Of a stretch of DNA of 64,000 nt, positions 15,328 to 23,776 are shown piece by piece (positions within the stretch are counted from its first letter, which is position 1; each line of letters starts with the position of its first letter). Made by a program: the position numbers and the translations under genes. Source of the stretch: JAAYDS01 sp012729155 (lineage in GTDB: Bacteria > Chloroflexota > Anaerolineae > UBA1429); contig DAIPBO010000001.1 in the NCBI GenBank assembly GCA_036774405.1, positions 1 through 64,000 on the forward strand, read 5' to 3'. Under the pieces are notes generated by a model. The model was not told the DNA's origin. It was given only the letters and a program-made list of their open reading frames with translations, and ran no database searches.

Positions 15328-16131
15328 TCACTCGACCAGGGGCGGCAGGAGATAGGGTTCGCTCACGCCCAATGTAGCACGCAGCTTGCCATAAGTATCG
15401 GCGCGGTATTCGTACACCTGATCGTCCGCCAGAAGCGTAATCTGATAGCCCGTGGTGGGCACGCGAGCGCAATAGACCCCCGCCTCGCGTATGCCGAGGC
15501 AGGCATCGGGCCAGCGCACCTCTCGCATTTGCAGGGGCCGTACCTGTTCTGGGGCGATGCCCAGCCGCGCCGCCAGATCGACACGACACCGCGCCTGGAG
15601 ATCCTCACGAGTCTCGGTAGCCGCCAGTCGCCCATACACCTGCGCCGCCCAGGCTGAGATATTGGCGCGCACTTGCGGGTTGGCTGTCTGGCCACCCTGG
15701 CCCCTAAAGGCGACCTGCACCGCCTGCTCGGTAGGAGTCGCGGCGTCCTCAAGCACGGCATAGTCGAACGGGCGATAGCGCACCAGATACAGCAACAGCG
15801 ACTCGAGCTCTGCCTGCGAGAGTGGCGCCAGCCTCAGGCCCTCGCCGCAGCGCCCAAAGTGGGCCTGACGGGCGGCATCGATCTCTAGCCGCGCACAGGC
15901 GTCGGCCTCGATACCCTGGCTGCTCCACGCCAGCAGTGCATCCGCATGTTCGAAAGGTTGAGGCGTGGGGGTTTCAGCAGGGCTGAAGGCGTGCCCCGGC
16001 AGCGTCACGGTGGGCGCCACCGCGGCTGCTGCGCTCGGCCGATTCAGGTCATGGATAGCCCACAGACCGCCGGCGGCCAGCAACCCCAGGGTGACGATGA
16101 ACCCGCCCACGAACCACAGCAACTTTTGCAT
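15328..16131 (-). CDS. Membrane-anchored exported protein, unknown
   Basis: A 267-aa protein with one N-terminal membrane helix (about residues 5-26), a Pro/Thr-rich linker and a soluble extracytoplasmic part. Near the C-terminus is a block WPDACLGI, then VYCARVPTTGYQI and YEYRAD. This W(P/E)(D/N)xxLGC...GY-I...YxYRTD pattern recurs in secreted proteins of Chloroflexota and is probably a small all-beta domain. I cannot name a function. It lies divergent to the msrA gene (137 bp apart, with a good msrA promoter between them) and converges with mtaB. Confidence 0.7.
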   Translation of the reverse strand: MQKLLWFVGGFIVTLGLLAAGGLWAIHDLNRPSAAAAVAPTVTLPGHAFSPAETPTPQPFEHADALLAWSSQGIEADACARLEIDAARQAHFGRCGEGLRLAPLSQAELESLLLYLVRYRPFDYAVLEDAATPTEQAVQVAFRGQGGQTANPQVRANISAWAAQVYGRLAATETREDLQARCRVDLAARLGIAPEQVRPLQMREVRWPDACLGIREAGVYCARVPTTGYQITLLADDQVYEYRADTYGKLRATLGVSEPYLLPPLVE

Positions 16132-16194
16132 CGCCGCTCTCCGCCCATGCTAGCTGTATGACGCCCAGCTCAATCTCCTGGTTCCTGCCTAAAC

Positions 16195-16223
16195 TTGACC
16201 CATCGAAACGAAATGGTGATAAT
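16195..16223 (+). promoter_or_regulatory. Sigma-70-type promoter of the msrA gene
   Basis: TTGACC (16195-16200), a 17-bp spacer and GATAAT (16218-16223), in an AT-rich pocket 46 bp before the ATG. Its quality argues that the msrA reading frame with the in-frame TGA is expressed. Confidence 0.75.
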
Positions 16224-16268
16224 AGGACTAAATAAATCTTATTGATCAGAATATTAGGAGATACCGCC

Positions 16269-17057
16269 ATGACGACCCTACTACGTATTCGGCCTGGCCT
16301 GGTTGGCATCGTCGCCCTGGTATTGCTAGGCCTCGGCGCCTGGAGCGCCTGGGGGCGCAGCCCACGGCAACGCAATGAGGCGCAACGTGAGCTGGAACAG
16401 CCGGCTGCCATCCCACCTATCGACGCTCGCACGCCCCCCGAGCTGTCTACTGCCACCTTTTCGCTCGGTTGATTCTGGGGCCCTGACGCCCAGTTCGGGC
16501 GCCTTGAGGGAGTATACCGCACTCGCGTGGGCTATGCCGGTGGCGCCGCGCCAGACCCCGCCTATCACGCTATCGGAGACCATAGCGAGACGGTACAGAT
16601 CGACTTTGACCCTACGGTGATCAGCTATGAGGCGCTCCTTGACGAGTTTCTGGCGGCCCATAACCCGACGCAGCAGGCCTTTTCACGACAATACGCCTCG
16701 CTGATCCACTATCACGACGAGGAGCAGCGCCTGGCGGCTGAACGGGCTCTGGCTGACTATCATCAGCGCACTGGCCGGCCGGTCTACACCCAGCTTGTGC
16801 CGCTTGGCGTCTTTACCCTGGCCGAAGACTATCACCAAAAGTATCAGCTGCGCCAGGTGCCCGAGCTAGAGACGCTCTTTGAGCGTATCTATCCGGACTA
16901 CCGCGACCTGGCGAACTCGACCGCTGCCACGCGTGTCAACGCCTATGCAGGCGGGCATCTACCCATCAACGGTTTGGCCGCCGAGAGCGAGGCGCTGGGT
17001 CTTGTCCCAGAGGCGCAAGAAGCACTGGCCAGGGCTGTGGCGCGGTGGTATCCTTAG
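16269..17057 (+). CDS. msrA: Candidate selenocysteine-containing peptide methionine sulfoxide reductase MsrA
   Basis: MsrA reduces methionine-S-sulfoxide. Read through, the frame gives 262 aa: an N-terminal membrane anchor (about 8-28), a linker, then the MsrA domain. The active-site GCFWG motif reads GLY-TGA-PheTrpGly, with TGA at 16470-16472 (codon 68) exactly where the catalytic cysteine belongs. The frame is intact on both sides and continues with VGYAGG, GDHSETVQIDFDP and the usual C-terminal half. The part after the TGA contains no cysteine, so it lacks the resolving cysteine, as described for Sec-type MsrA. AGGAG at 16256-16260 sets the ATG. A SECIS-like hairpin lies just downstream. 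The alternative is a nonsense mutation or a sequencing error. Confidence 0.8.
16481..16510 (+). promoter_or_regulatory. Candidate bacterial SECIS hairpin in msrA
   Basis: An upper stem CGCCC/GGGCG (16487-16491 with 16497-16501) with the 5-nt loop AGTTC, and a lower stem CCCT/AGGG (16481-16484 with 16507-16510) across an internal loop. The apical loop begins 20 nt after the TGA and has G at its second position next to U, in line with the published bacterial SECIS consensus. The structure was drawn by eye and not folded. Confidence 0.55.
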
Positions 17058-17081
17058 TCACGACGCAAAGAGGATGCCCAC

Positions 17082-17309
17082 ATGCCCACCGGCAAGCCCA
17101 CCAACCTGCGTGAGATGGAGCGACGCCACGAGCGACAGCTCGTCTGGCTGGCCGCCGCGATGCTCCTCGTTGGTGGGGGCCTCCTCATTGCGCTGATTTG
17201 GGGCTGGGGGCGGCTGCTGGGTGCCTTGCCCTTTCTGGCGCTGGGCGCTGCGGCGGTTGTGGCGCTGTATGCGCTGGTGGGCTGGCTCACCCGCTGGGCA
17301 GAGCAGTGA
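17082..17309 (+). CDS. Small two-helix membrane protein
   Basis: A 75-aa protein with a charged N-terminus (about 1-18), two hydrophobic helices (about 20-41 and 46-69) and a short basic/acidic end. No motif beyond the helices. The ATG at 17082 has AAAGAGGA upstream and lies 24 bp after msrA, so it is probably co-transcribed with it. It resembles other unnamed small membrane proteins; I cannot suggest a job beyond a membrane-embedded accessory. Confidence 0.65.
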   Translation: MPTGKPTNLREMERRHERQLVWLAAAMLLVGGGLLIALIWGWGRLLGALPFLALGAAAVVALYALVGWLTRWAEQ

Positions 17310-17370
17310 TTCGCAGAGATTGAGCAACCTGTTCCATGTTGGCGCGTATACTTTGCAGAGTGTGATCGAT

Positions 17371-17392
17371 CGCCGACGTGGGTTCGTCGGCG
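17371..17392 (+). promoter_or_regulatory. Hairpin directly before the DUF4342 ribosome-binding site
   Basis: An 8-bp perfect stem (17371-17378 with 17385-17392) ends 2 nt before the TAAGGAGAGG ribosome-binding site. It could protect the 5' end or modulate translation. No ligand or homologue is known to me. Confidence 0.4.
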
Positions 17393-17407
17393 TAAGGAGA
17401 GGACAAC

Positions 17408-17728
17408 ATGCCTGACGAGTTCGAGACGCGCAAATTGGACGAGGAGATGGCTGCGGCGGGCGCCGAGCCGCGTGACGATGCTGGGCAAGACACCACCTGG
17501 GAAGAGTTCAAGGTGGCGGGCTCAGAGATCGTCGACAAGGTCAAAGAGCTGCTCCATGAGGGCAATGTGCGGCGCATCGTCATCAAGCAAGAGGGCCGTA
17601 CCGTCTTTGAACTGCCGCTCACTATCGCTGCAGTCGGCGTTATCGTGGCGCCGGTGTTGGCTGCCATCGGCGCCTTTGCGGCGTTGGCCACCAACTGCAG
17701 CATCGTGGTCGAGCGCATCGTCGAGTAG
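17408..17728 (+). CDS. DUF4342 protein
   Basis: A 106-aa DUF4342 family protein. The family core is visible: TWEEFKVAGSEIVDKVKEL, then HEGNVRRIVIKQEGR, then FELPLTIAAVG leading into a C-terminal membrane helix (about 76-98). Some family members carry an N-terminal UBA-like segment; here it is replaced by a short acidic stretch. The function is unknown. AAGGAGAGG precedes the ATG, and a long bidirectional terminator follows 20 bp after the stop. Confidence 0.85.
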   Translation: MPDEFETRKLDEEMAAAGAEPRDDAGQDTTWEEFKVAGSEIVDKVKELLHEGNVRRIVIKQEGRTVFELPLTIAAVGVIVAPVLAAIGAFAALATNCSIVVERIVE

Positions 17729-17748
17729 AGTATTGCCCCACCATGCCA

Positions 17749-17783
17749 GCCGCGGGGCAGAGCATGTTGCTCTGCCCCGCGGC
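17749..17783. terminator. Bidirectional terminator between DUF4342 and larA
   Basis: A 16-bp perfect stem (17749-17764 with 17768-17783) around TGT, set between two convergent genes. Confidence 0.9.
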
Positions 17784-17798
17784 ATATCATTTCCTCGG

Positions 17799-19067
17799 TC
17801 AGTGGCTGCGCAGCGTCGGGATGGTCTGAGGGCCCTCGGGCAGCACACACAAGCGTGCGCACGGCCCCGCCTGCTGTAGCAGCGCCTCGACGCAGACGGC
17901 CACATCATGGCACGGCTCAAAGTACATGCGCCTCAGCTCGTCGTCAGCGATGCCATCGCAGTGCACATAGATGCGTGCGTGAAGTTGCGACATGGCCTGC
18001 AGCTGTGCCTGCCACTGGTCGTGGCGGCGATAACCAGGCTGGCCTACCAACTCCATGATGCCCTGCGGCGAGCCCCCCTCGAGCACGATGGTGCGATACT
18101 CGCCCCACTCGGGCACGCCGTCGCGACACTCGCTGGCAACCACAATAGCGCCGCCCTTTTTGGTGATCTGCTGCGCCGCTGAGATGCCCTTGCCGGTCTG
18201 GTAGAGATTGAGATCTAGCGGGTAGCCGGTGTTGGTGGTCACCACCACGTCATAGGGCTCATCCACCTCAACGATTGCCGAGCGCCGTACGTGCGCCACG
18301 CCTGCCTCGTGGGCAGCATCCAGGTTGCCGGCAAAGACGCCGGTGAGCGCTTTGTCGCGGTTGATAGAGACGTTCAGCAAAAAGTCGACGGTGGCCGCCG
18401 TGGCTACCTCATGCAGCTCGTTCCAGATGGGGTTATCATGCGTATGGCCCCAGGTGGCTGAGGGCTCGGCCAGCATATCAAAGCCGTGGTTGCGCATGAT
18501 CGTCTCGATGCCGGCGATGCCGGGCATGACACCCTTGGGGCCGCCCGAAAAGCCGGCAAAGATGTGCGGCTCGATAAAGCCCGTCACGATGCGAAAGGCG
18601 GCTTCGACGTAGGTCTTGTTGACATAGATGGGGACGCCGCGGCTCGTCTCGCCCAGATGGACCAGGCGCTCGGGGTCAAAAGCATCGTGTTGCTCGATGC
18701 GGTAGCGTGTCACGATCTCTTCGCCCAGCATCCACACCAGCTCTTCGCGGGTGCTGGGGCGATGCGTGCCCAGGGCGTTGATCAGCACGATCTGATCGTC
18801 TGGAATGTGCGCCAGTTCAGCGAGCAGCACCGGCAGCACGCGCCGGTTGGGCATGGGGCGCGTCAGATCACTGAACACGATAGCAATCGTGCCGTCGACC
18901 GGAGCCAACGCGCTCAGAGGCGCCGAGCCGATGGGGCTACGCAGCGCCTGACGCAGGGCCTCGGCTTCGTCGGGCAGGCCCTCCAGGTGATGGGGATAGA
19001 TGACATCGGCGTGATCGGGCAGATCGACTAGCAAGCCATCGCTGCCATAGGCCAGTTGTACACGCAT
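17799..19067 (-). CDS. larA: Nickel-dependent lactate racemase family protein LarA
   Basis: LarA/DUF2088 family, 422 aa: two-domain enzymes that use a nickel-pincer nucleotide to racemise lactate or related 2-hydroxyacids. Family blocks are FSDLTRPMP near the N-terminus, GTHRPST with one catalytic histidine, EPHIFAGFSGGPKG with the second histidine and the lysine that carries the cofactor, then TNTGYPLDLN. No larB, larC or larE cofactor genes lie nearby. The ATG at 19067 begins the domain; a GTGGAG lies upstream. It is divergent from the GH172 gene. Related proteins act on other hydroxyacids, so lactate is a family guess. Confidence 0.85.
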   Translation of the reverse strand: MRVQLAYGSDGLLVDLPDHADVIYPHHLEGLPDEAEALRQALRSPIGSAPLSALAPVDGTIAIVFSDLTRPMPNRRVLPVLLAELAHIPDDQIVLINALGTHRPSTREELVWMLGEEIVTRYRIEQHDAFDPERLVHLGETSRGVPIYVNKTYVEAAFRIVTGFIEPHIFAGFSGGPKGVMPGIAGIETIMRNHGFDMLAEPSATWGHTHDNPIWNELHEVATAATVDFLLNVSINRDKALTGVFAGNLDAAHEAGVAHVRRSAIVEVDEPYDVVVTTNTGYPLDLNLYQTGKGISAAQQITKKGGAIVVASECRDGVPEWGEYRTIVLEGGSPQGIMELVGQPGYRRHDQWQAQLQAMSQLHARIYVHCDGIADDELRRMYFEPCHDVAVCVEALLQQAGPCARLCVLPEGPQTIPTLRSH

Positions 19068-19157
19068 GGATTGTGCTCCACAGAGATTTCGCACAGTGTA
19101 GGGGCGGTGAGCGCCAGGCGCAAACTGCCTGTTTTGTCTGCCCCTGTCGGATGCCGC

Positions 19158-19186
19158 TTGCGGACCATGACCGTTGTGCCTATGCT
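19158..19186 (+). promoter_or_regulatory. Promoter of the GH172 gene
   Basis: TTGCGG (19158-19163), a 17-bp spacer and TATGCT (19181-19186), 36 bp upstream of the ATG. Confidence 0.5.
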
Positions 19187-19222
19187 TACGCTAACCATGT
19201 GCACAGCAAGGAGCGCGACGAG

Positions 19223-20302
19223 ATGGCATTCAACGGCTTGGGCATGAGTATGGGCAACATCTGGCGTCTGTCGAGCGCCAAGACGCGTTCGATCAGCCCC
19301 GAGAACATGAGCGGCGCCAAGGGCGCAGGCGGCATGGCCACAGAGGGCACGGGGGCCGAGGCAGCACGAGATCTGGGCCAGGGCTGGAAGGTCTCTCCTT
19401 GTGTGCGCATCGAGCCAGGCCAGACCTTTGAGCTGGCCGACATCCAGGGCCCTGGTGCCATCCAGCAGATCTGGATGACGCCCACCGGCCACTGGCGGTT
19501 CAGCATCTTGCGCATCTACTGGGACGATCAGGAGCAGCCTTCGGTCGAGTGCCCCATCGGCGACTTTTTCGCGTGCGGCTGGGGTGAGTACGCTCCCTTG
19601 AGTTCGTTGGCGGTGTGCGTCAACCCTGGTAGCGCTTTCAACTGCTACTGGGAGATGCCCTTCCGCAAACGTTGCCGGATGACTTTTACTAACATCGCCG
19701 CCGAGCCGATGGTGTTGTTCTACCAGATCAACTACACCTTAACCGATGTGCCCGAGGACGCCGCCTACTTTCACGCCCAGTTCCGGCGTGTCAATCCACT
19801 ACCCTACAAAGAGGTCTATACCATCCTTGATGGCGTCAAGGGCCACGGGCAGTATGTGGGCACCTACATGGCTTGGGGTGTGAACAATCGCGGCTGGTGG
19901 GGGGAGGGCGAGATCAAATTCTACCTCGATGGTGACGACAGGTGGCCTACCATATGCGGCACCGGCACCGAGGACTATTTCTGTGGCTCCTATGACTTTG
20001 AGAACAAGGTCACGCACGAGTATGAGGAGTTTACCACGCCCTATGCGGGGCTGTGTCAGGTGATCCGACCGGACACGCTCTACAAGTCGCAGATGCGCTT
20101 TGGCATGTATCGCTGGCACATCGTCGATCCAGTGCGCTTTGAGCGCGACCTGCAGGTCACCATCCAGGCCCTTGGCTGGCGCTCGGGCCGGCGCTACCTG
20201 CCGCTGCAGGATGACATTGCCTCCGTGGCCTTCTGGTATCAGACGCTGCCCACAGCGCCTTTCCCCGAGCTGCCTGACAAAGACAGCCTCGAGGTGATCT
20301 AG
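19223..20302 (+). CDS. DUF2961 / GH172 family glycoside hydrolase-like protein
   Basis: Full-length DUF2961 protein of 359 aa. This family includes the alpha-fructofuranosidase/difructose-dianhydride synthase and arabinan-active enzymes of GH172. Typical blocks are KGAGGMATEGTG, GAIQQIWMT, ILRIYWD, the acidic GTGTEDYFCG segment that supplies catalytic carboxylates, and FGMYRWHI. There is no signal peptide, so it is intracellular and probably acts on imported oligosaccharides. AAGGAG at 19208-19213 sets the ATG at 19223; longer upstream frames add unrelated sequence. The ureidoglycolate-lyase-like gene follows 42 bp later. The exact sugar linkage is unknown. Confidence 0.85.
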   Translation: MAFNGLGMSMGNIWRLSSAKTRSISPENMSGAKGAGGMATEGTGAEAARDLGQGWKVSPCVRIEPGQTFELADIQGPGAIQQIWMTPTGHWRFSILRIYWDDQEQPSVECPIGDFFACGWGEYAPLSSLAVCVNPGSAFNCYWEMPFRKRCRMTFTNIAAEPMVLFYQINYTLTDVPEDAAYFHAQFRRVNPLPYKEVYTILDGVKGHGQYVGTYMAWGVNNRGWWGEGEIKFYLDGDDRWPTICGTGTEDYFCGSYDFENKVTHEYEEFTTPYAGLCQVIRPDTLYKSQMRFGMYRWHIVDPVRFERDLQVTIQALGWRSGRRYLPLQDDIASVAFWYQTLPTAPFPELPDKDSLEVI

Positions 20303-20344
20303 GCTCTGCTCTGCGAGACTATGCTAGAGAGGAAATGCATTACT

Positions 20345-20785
20345 ATGAAGACGTTGCCGATCCAGAACATCACTCGCGAGACATTTGCGCCCTACGGCAC
20401 GGTCATCGACTATAACGAAGACCTCGAGGCCGAGCAGGTCCGCTTCAGAGTGTTGCTGCGTTCTGAAGAGCCCACCGGCTGGCGCATGGCCACCCTCAAG
20501 GTGCGCGCCCACGAGGCCACGCATATGGAGCATCACGACACCACTCAGGAGCTGTTCGCACCTGTCAAGGGAGTGTGCATCATGCTGGCGCACCCCGCCG
20601 GCGAGCTGGTGGAAGACGATATCGTGGCCTTTCTGCTCGATCGCCCGGTGAGCGTGGGGCCGGGTGTTTGGCACGAGGTTTTCACCCTGTCCGAGTGGTC
20701 TACCATCCTGATCGCTGAAAACGACGCCTTTGCCGGCGGCAGACAGCCGCTCTCGCACCCCTTCACGGCGACCCTGGTCTGGTAA
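20345..20785 (+). CDS. Ureidoglycolate lyase-like cupin (AllA family)
   Basis: A 146-aa protein of the ureidoglycolate hydrolase/lyase fold (PF04115), a cupin-like beta barrel. Visible features are FAPYGTVID near the N-terminus, HMEHHDTTQELFAPVKG with the metal-type histidines, and VGPGVWHE late in the chain. Known AllA enzymes split ureidoglycolate into glyoxylate and urea. No other allantoin genes are in the window, so another cyclic or hydroxyacid substrate is equally possible next to GH172. The ATG at 20345 is preceded by AGAGAGG. A strong terminator follows. Confidence 0.78.
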   Translation: MKTLPIQNITRETFAPYGTVIDYNEDLEAEQVRFRVLLRSEEPTGWRMATLKVRAHEATHMEHHDTTQELFAPVKGVCIMLAHPAGELVEDDIVAFLLDRPVSVGPGVWHEVFTLSEWSTILIAENDAFAGGRQPLSHPFTATLVW

Positions 20786-20809
20786 ACAGCCCCAGGCGCA
20801 CAAAAACAG

Positions 20810-20839
20810 AACGGGGCGAGCCTAATGGCTCGCCCCGTT
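20810..20839. terminator. Bidirectional terminator before malic enzyme
   Basis: A 13-bp perfect stem (20810-20822 with 20827-20839) and a TAAT loop, between convergent genes. On the minus strand it is followed by TCTGTTTTTG. Confidence 0.9.
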
Positions 20840-20853
20840 GTCGTTGACTGCGC

Positions 20854-22206
20854 TCAGATCTCGGGCACAGGGCGGATGCCGCCTGATGCCATCAACGTCG
20901 TGATCATGTCGCGCGCCTCGGCGATCTTGACCTGTGCCATGGTGTACAGCTCGTCACGGGTGGCGTTGTTGCGCGCCAGGCCTTGCTCCACGGCTTTGGC
21001 GCCGACTGCGGCGGCCTCGCGTGGAAAGATGTCCTCATGTTCCATGGTGGGCACCAGGTGGTCATCATCGAGGCCCAGCTCCTCGCCGTAGGCCGCGATC
21101 TCGGCGGCAGCCGCCAAGCACATCTCGTCGGTGATGGTGCGAGCGCGCACGTCCAGCGCTCCGCGGAATATCGCCGGAAAGCCGAGCGAGTTATTAAGTT
21201 GGTTGGGGAAATCGGAGCGCCCCGTACCCACGATGCGGGCTCCGGCTTCTTTGGCCTCCCACGGCCATATCTCGGGCACCGGGTTGCTGCACGGAAAGAC
21301 AATGCTATCGGGCGCCATGCCTGCCACCCACTCTGGCTTGATGGTGCCTGGCCCGGGTTGTGCGAAGGCAATGCACACCTCGGCTCCGCTCAGCGCCTCG
21401 GCGATGCCGCCGCGTACGTCATCAGGGTTGCTGCCCAGGCAGGCGCGCCACTTGTCGGGATAGTCCTCGGCCTGCGCAGCGATATCGCTGCGGTCGCGGT
21501 GCAAGATGCCGCGGCTGTCGGTGGCGATAATCTGTTCGAGCGCGACGCCACTGGCCTCGAGCAGGCGCAGCGTGGCCACGTTGGCGGCCCCCAGCCCCAC
21601 CAGGGCGAACCGTGTGTTGCGGATGTCGCGGTTGGTGACCTTGAGAGCGTTCAACAGCCCCGCCAACAACACAGTAGCGGTGCCCTGTTGATCGTCGTGA
21701 AACACCGGGATCTGCATGGTGGGGTCGGCACGCAGTGTGTCGAGCACCCGAAAGCACTTGGGCTGCGCGATGTCCTCGAGGTTGATGCCGCCATAGGTGG
21801 GCTGGATCAGCCGCACCGTGCGGATGATGTCATCTGCATCCTCAGTGTCCAGGCACAGGGGCACGGCATCGACGCCGCCCAGATACTTGAACAACAGCGC
21901 CTTGCCCTCCATTACGGGCATACCAGCCTGTGCGCCAATGTTGCCCAGGCCCAGCACGCGCGTGCCATCGGTGACCACAGCCACCGTGTTGGCTTTGTTG
22001 GTGTACTCGTAAGCCAGGTTGGGGTCTGCCTGGATGGCCTTGCAGGGCGCCGCGACGCCGGGCGTGTACCAGATGGAGAAATCGTCAAAGGTACGCACCG
22101 GGCATTTGAGCATCGTTTGCACTTTGCCGCGGTAAAAGGGATGCAGCCGCAGGGCTTCGGCAGAGGGTTGATTGGCCTTGGCGAGTAGTTCGTCTTTAGA
22201 GGACAT
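20854..22206 (-). CDS. Malic enzyme (oxaloacetate-decarboxylating malate dehydrogenase)
   Basis: Converts malate to pyruvate and CO2 with NAD(P)+; 450 aa, the short bacterial form without a phosphotransacetylase tail. Blocks: SIWYTPGVAAPCKA (tyrosine of the active site), VVTDGTRVLGLGNIG, the metal-binding IPVFHDDQQGTA, and a Rossmann segment VGLGAANVA. It overlaps the start of the DUF1385 gene end by 11 bp on the same strand, so it is third in tdk-DUF1385-malic enzyme. NADP versus NAD preference cannot be read with confidence. The start ATG at 22206 gives the normal N-terminus. Confidence 0.92.
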   Translation of the reverse strand: MSSKDELLAKANQPSAEALRLHPFYRGKVQTMLKCPVRTFDDFSIWYTPGVAAPCKAIQADPNLAYEYTNKANTVAVVTDGTRVLGLGNIGAQAGMPVMEGKALLFKYLGGVDAVPLCLDTEDADDIIRTVRLIQPTYGGINLEDIAQPKCFRVLDTLRADPTMQIPVFHDDQQGTATVLLAGLLNALKVTNRDIRNTRFALVGLGAANVATLRLLEASGVALEQIIATDSRGILHRDRSDIAAQAEDYPDKWRACLGSNPDDVRGGIAEALSGAEVCIAFAQPGPGTIKPEWVAGMAPDSIVFPCSNPVPEIWPWEAKEAGARIVGTGRSDFPNQLNNSLGFPAIFRGALDVRARTITDEMCLAAAAEIAAYGEELGLDDDHLVPTMEHEDIFPREAAAVGAKAVEQGLARNNATRDELYTMAQVKIAEARDMITTLMASGGIRPVPEI

Positions 22207-23170
22207 GAGCGGGCTCCTCGTTGGGGATCTGGTCTGTCAGAGCGGGCTCGAGTGGTGCGTCTTGGTGCCCATCGTGGGGCGTCGCATCGGCAGGGGCCAG
22301 GTCTTCGGAACGCAACACCAGTTTGAGCGACGCGATGCTCACCTCGAGCATATCCAGCGATGGCTCTCGTGTGGTCAGCTGTTGCAGGGCGAGGCTAGGG
22401 GCCATGATGATGCGCACAGCTCGCGAACGATCATGCCAGCGTGCAGCAAGGCGGATGACCTCGTACGCAATCCCCGAAACGATCGGGATCATGACAACGC
22501 GCGATAGTAAGCGGAGCCAGAAGGCGGGCCGGCCCAACAGTGTCGATACGATCACAAAGATCACCAGAACGATGAGCATAAAGCCGGTGCCGCAGCGCGT
22601 ATGTACGCGCGAGTGTTGAGCCACGGCTGCGGGGGTTAGCTCCACACCCGCTTCATAGGCATTGATCGTTTTGTGCTCTGCGCCATGATAGGCGAATACG
22701 CGGCGGATGTCTGGCATCAGGGCGATGGCCCACAGATAGAGCACAAAGATGCCCAGCCGCACCAGCCCTTCTAGCAGGTTGCTGAGCAGGTCGCCCTCAA
22801 TGTAGTGGTCTACGAGGCCCACCAGAAAAGTGGGCAGCAAGAAAAAGAGCCCGATGCCCAGCACAAGCGAGAGCGCCACAGTGCCCCAGGCCAGTGGCCC
22901 CGAGAAGCTGACATCCTCTTCTTCGCTGAGGGCCACGTCAGCCGACCAGTTGAGGGCGCGCATGCCCAGGCCCAACGAGTCCCAGAGCATCTGCAGACCT
23001 CGCAAAAACGGGAGTTTGAGCACCGGGTTGTTGTACACGGCCTTGGGCAGACGGTCGGTGTGCGTGACGATCTCCCCGCTGGGGGCGCGCACAGCCACTG
23101 CCCATTCGCGGGCGCCGCGCATCATCACGCCCTCCATCACGGCCTGACCGCCATAGTTCAAACGGCTCAT
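22196..23170 (-). CDS. DUF1385 membrane protein (YqhQ family)
   Basis: A 324-aa DUF1385 protein with the family signature YGGQAVMEGVMMRG at the N-terminus. After about residue 95 come four to five membrane helices, with AYHGAEHKTINAYEAG and HTRCGTGFMLIV between them. The function is unknown, but in many bacteria the gene lies next to rpmE, tdk and prfA, which hints at a house-keeping role. Here rpmE and tdk are upstream, while malic enzyme takes the place of prfA. The start ATG overlaps the tdk stop as ATGA. A hydrophilic tail of about 50 residues follows the last helix. Confidence 0.9.
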   Translation of the reverse strand: MSRLNYGGQAVMEGVMMRGAREWAVAVRAPSGEIVTHTDRLPKAVYNNPVLKLPFLRGLQMLWDSLGLGMRALNWSADVALSEEEDVSFSGPLAWGTVALSLVLGIGLFFLLPTFLVGLVDHYIEGDLLSNLLEGLVRLGIFVLYLWAIALMPDIRRVFAYHGAEHKTINAYEAGVELTPAAVAQHSRVHTRCGTGFMLIVLVIFVIVSTLLGRPAFWLRLLSRVVMIPIVSGIAYEVIRLAARWHDRSRAVRIIMAPSLALQQLTTREPSLDMLEVSIASLKLVLRSEDLAPADATPHDGHQDAPLEPALTDQIPNEEPAHVL

Positions 23171-23757
23171 GTTGTCTCCCTGTGGGGCACCTGGTGGCAG
23201 GCGCGGCAGCGAGCTTCATAAACCTCGCTGGCGCCAACCAGGATGATGGGGTCCTCATAGAATGCTGGGCGCCCGTCGATGAGACGCTGCGTGCGCGTTG
23301 CCGGGGCGCCACACTGCACGCAGATGGCCTGCAGCTTGAGCACCTCCTCGGCCTGCGCCATTAGTAGCGGCAAGGGGCCAAACGGCTCGCCACGGAAATC
23401 CTGATCGAGTCCAGCGGCGATCACTCGGCGGCCGCTGTTGGCCAGTTCGGCGCACACATCGGCCACCGTCCAGTCGTAGAACTGCACCTCGTCGATCGCC
23501 ACCACCGTGGTCTGCGGCGCCACCAGTTCGAGGATGTCGAGCGCCGAGCGCGCGGCCTGCGCCTGTGTCTGGTATCCGGAATGAGAGGCGATACGCTCGG
23601 CGCCATAGCGGTCGTCGATAGCATGATGGAACACCTGCACCTGCTGTCGCGCGATCTGAGCGCGCCGCACGCGCCGGATCAGCTCTTCGCTCTTGCCGCT
23701 GAACATACAGCCGCAGACAACCTCGAGCCAGCCGCCGTTGTAGCGCTGTAGAAACAC
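23167..23757 (-). CDS. tdk: Thymidine kinase
   Basis: Type II thymidine kinase of the salvage pathway. The P-loop CMFSGKSEEL follows a typical LEVVCG start. The lid and active-site segment DEVQFYDW holds the catalytic Glu, and the zinc site is formed by CVQCG and CRACH. GTG at 23757 is preferred because AGGAGG lies 4 nt upstream. An ATG at 23775 is also possible but has no ribosome-binding site. A start further upstream is excluded since the terminator of rpmE lies there. It has about 196 aa, normal for the family. The stop overlaps the DUF1385 start by 4 bp. Confidence 0.93.
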   Translation of the reverse strand: MFLQRYNGGWLEVVCGCMFSGKSEELIRRVRRAQIARQQVQVFHHAIDDRYGAERIASHSGYQTQAQAARSALDILELVAPQTTVVAIDEVQFYDWTVADVCAELANSGRRVIAAGLDQDFRGEPFGPLPLLMAQAEEVLKLQAICVQCGAPATRTQRLIDGRPAFYEDPIILVGASEVYEARCRACHQVPHRETT

Positions 23758-23776
23758 CCGCCCTCCTGTTGGCATA

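Noticed and set aside
16470..16472. Reading the msrA TGA as a plain nonsense mutation or pseudogene
   Set aside because: Still possible, but it is the only defect. It hits the one codon where Sec is expected, and promoter, ribosome-binding site and downstream frame are intact. I therefore kept it as one gene and stated the doubt.
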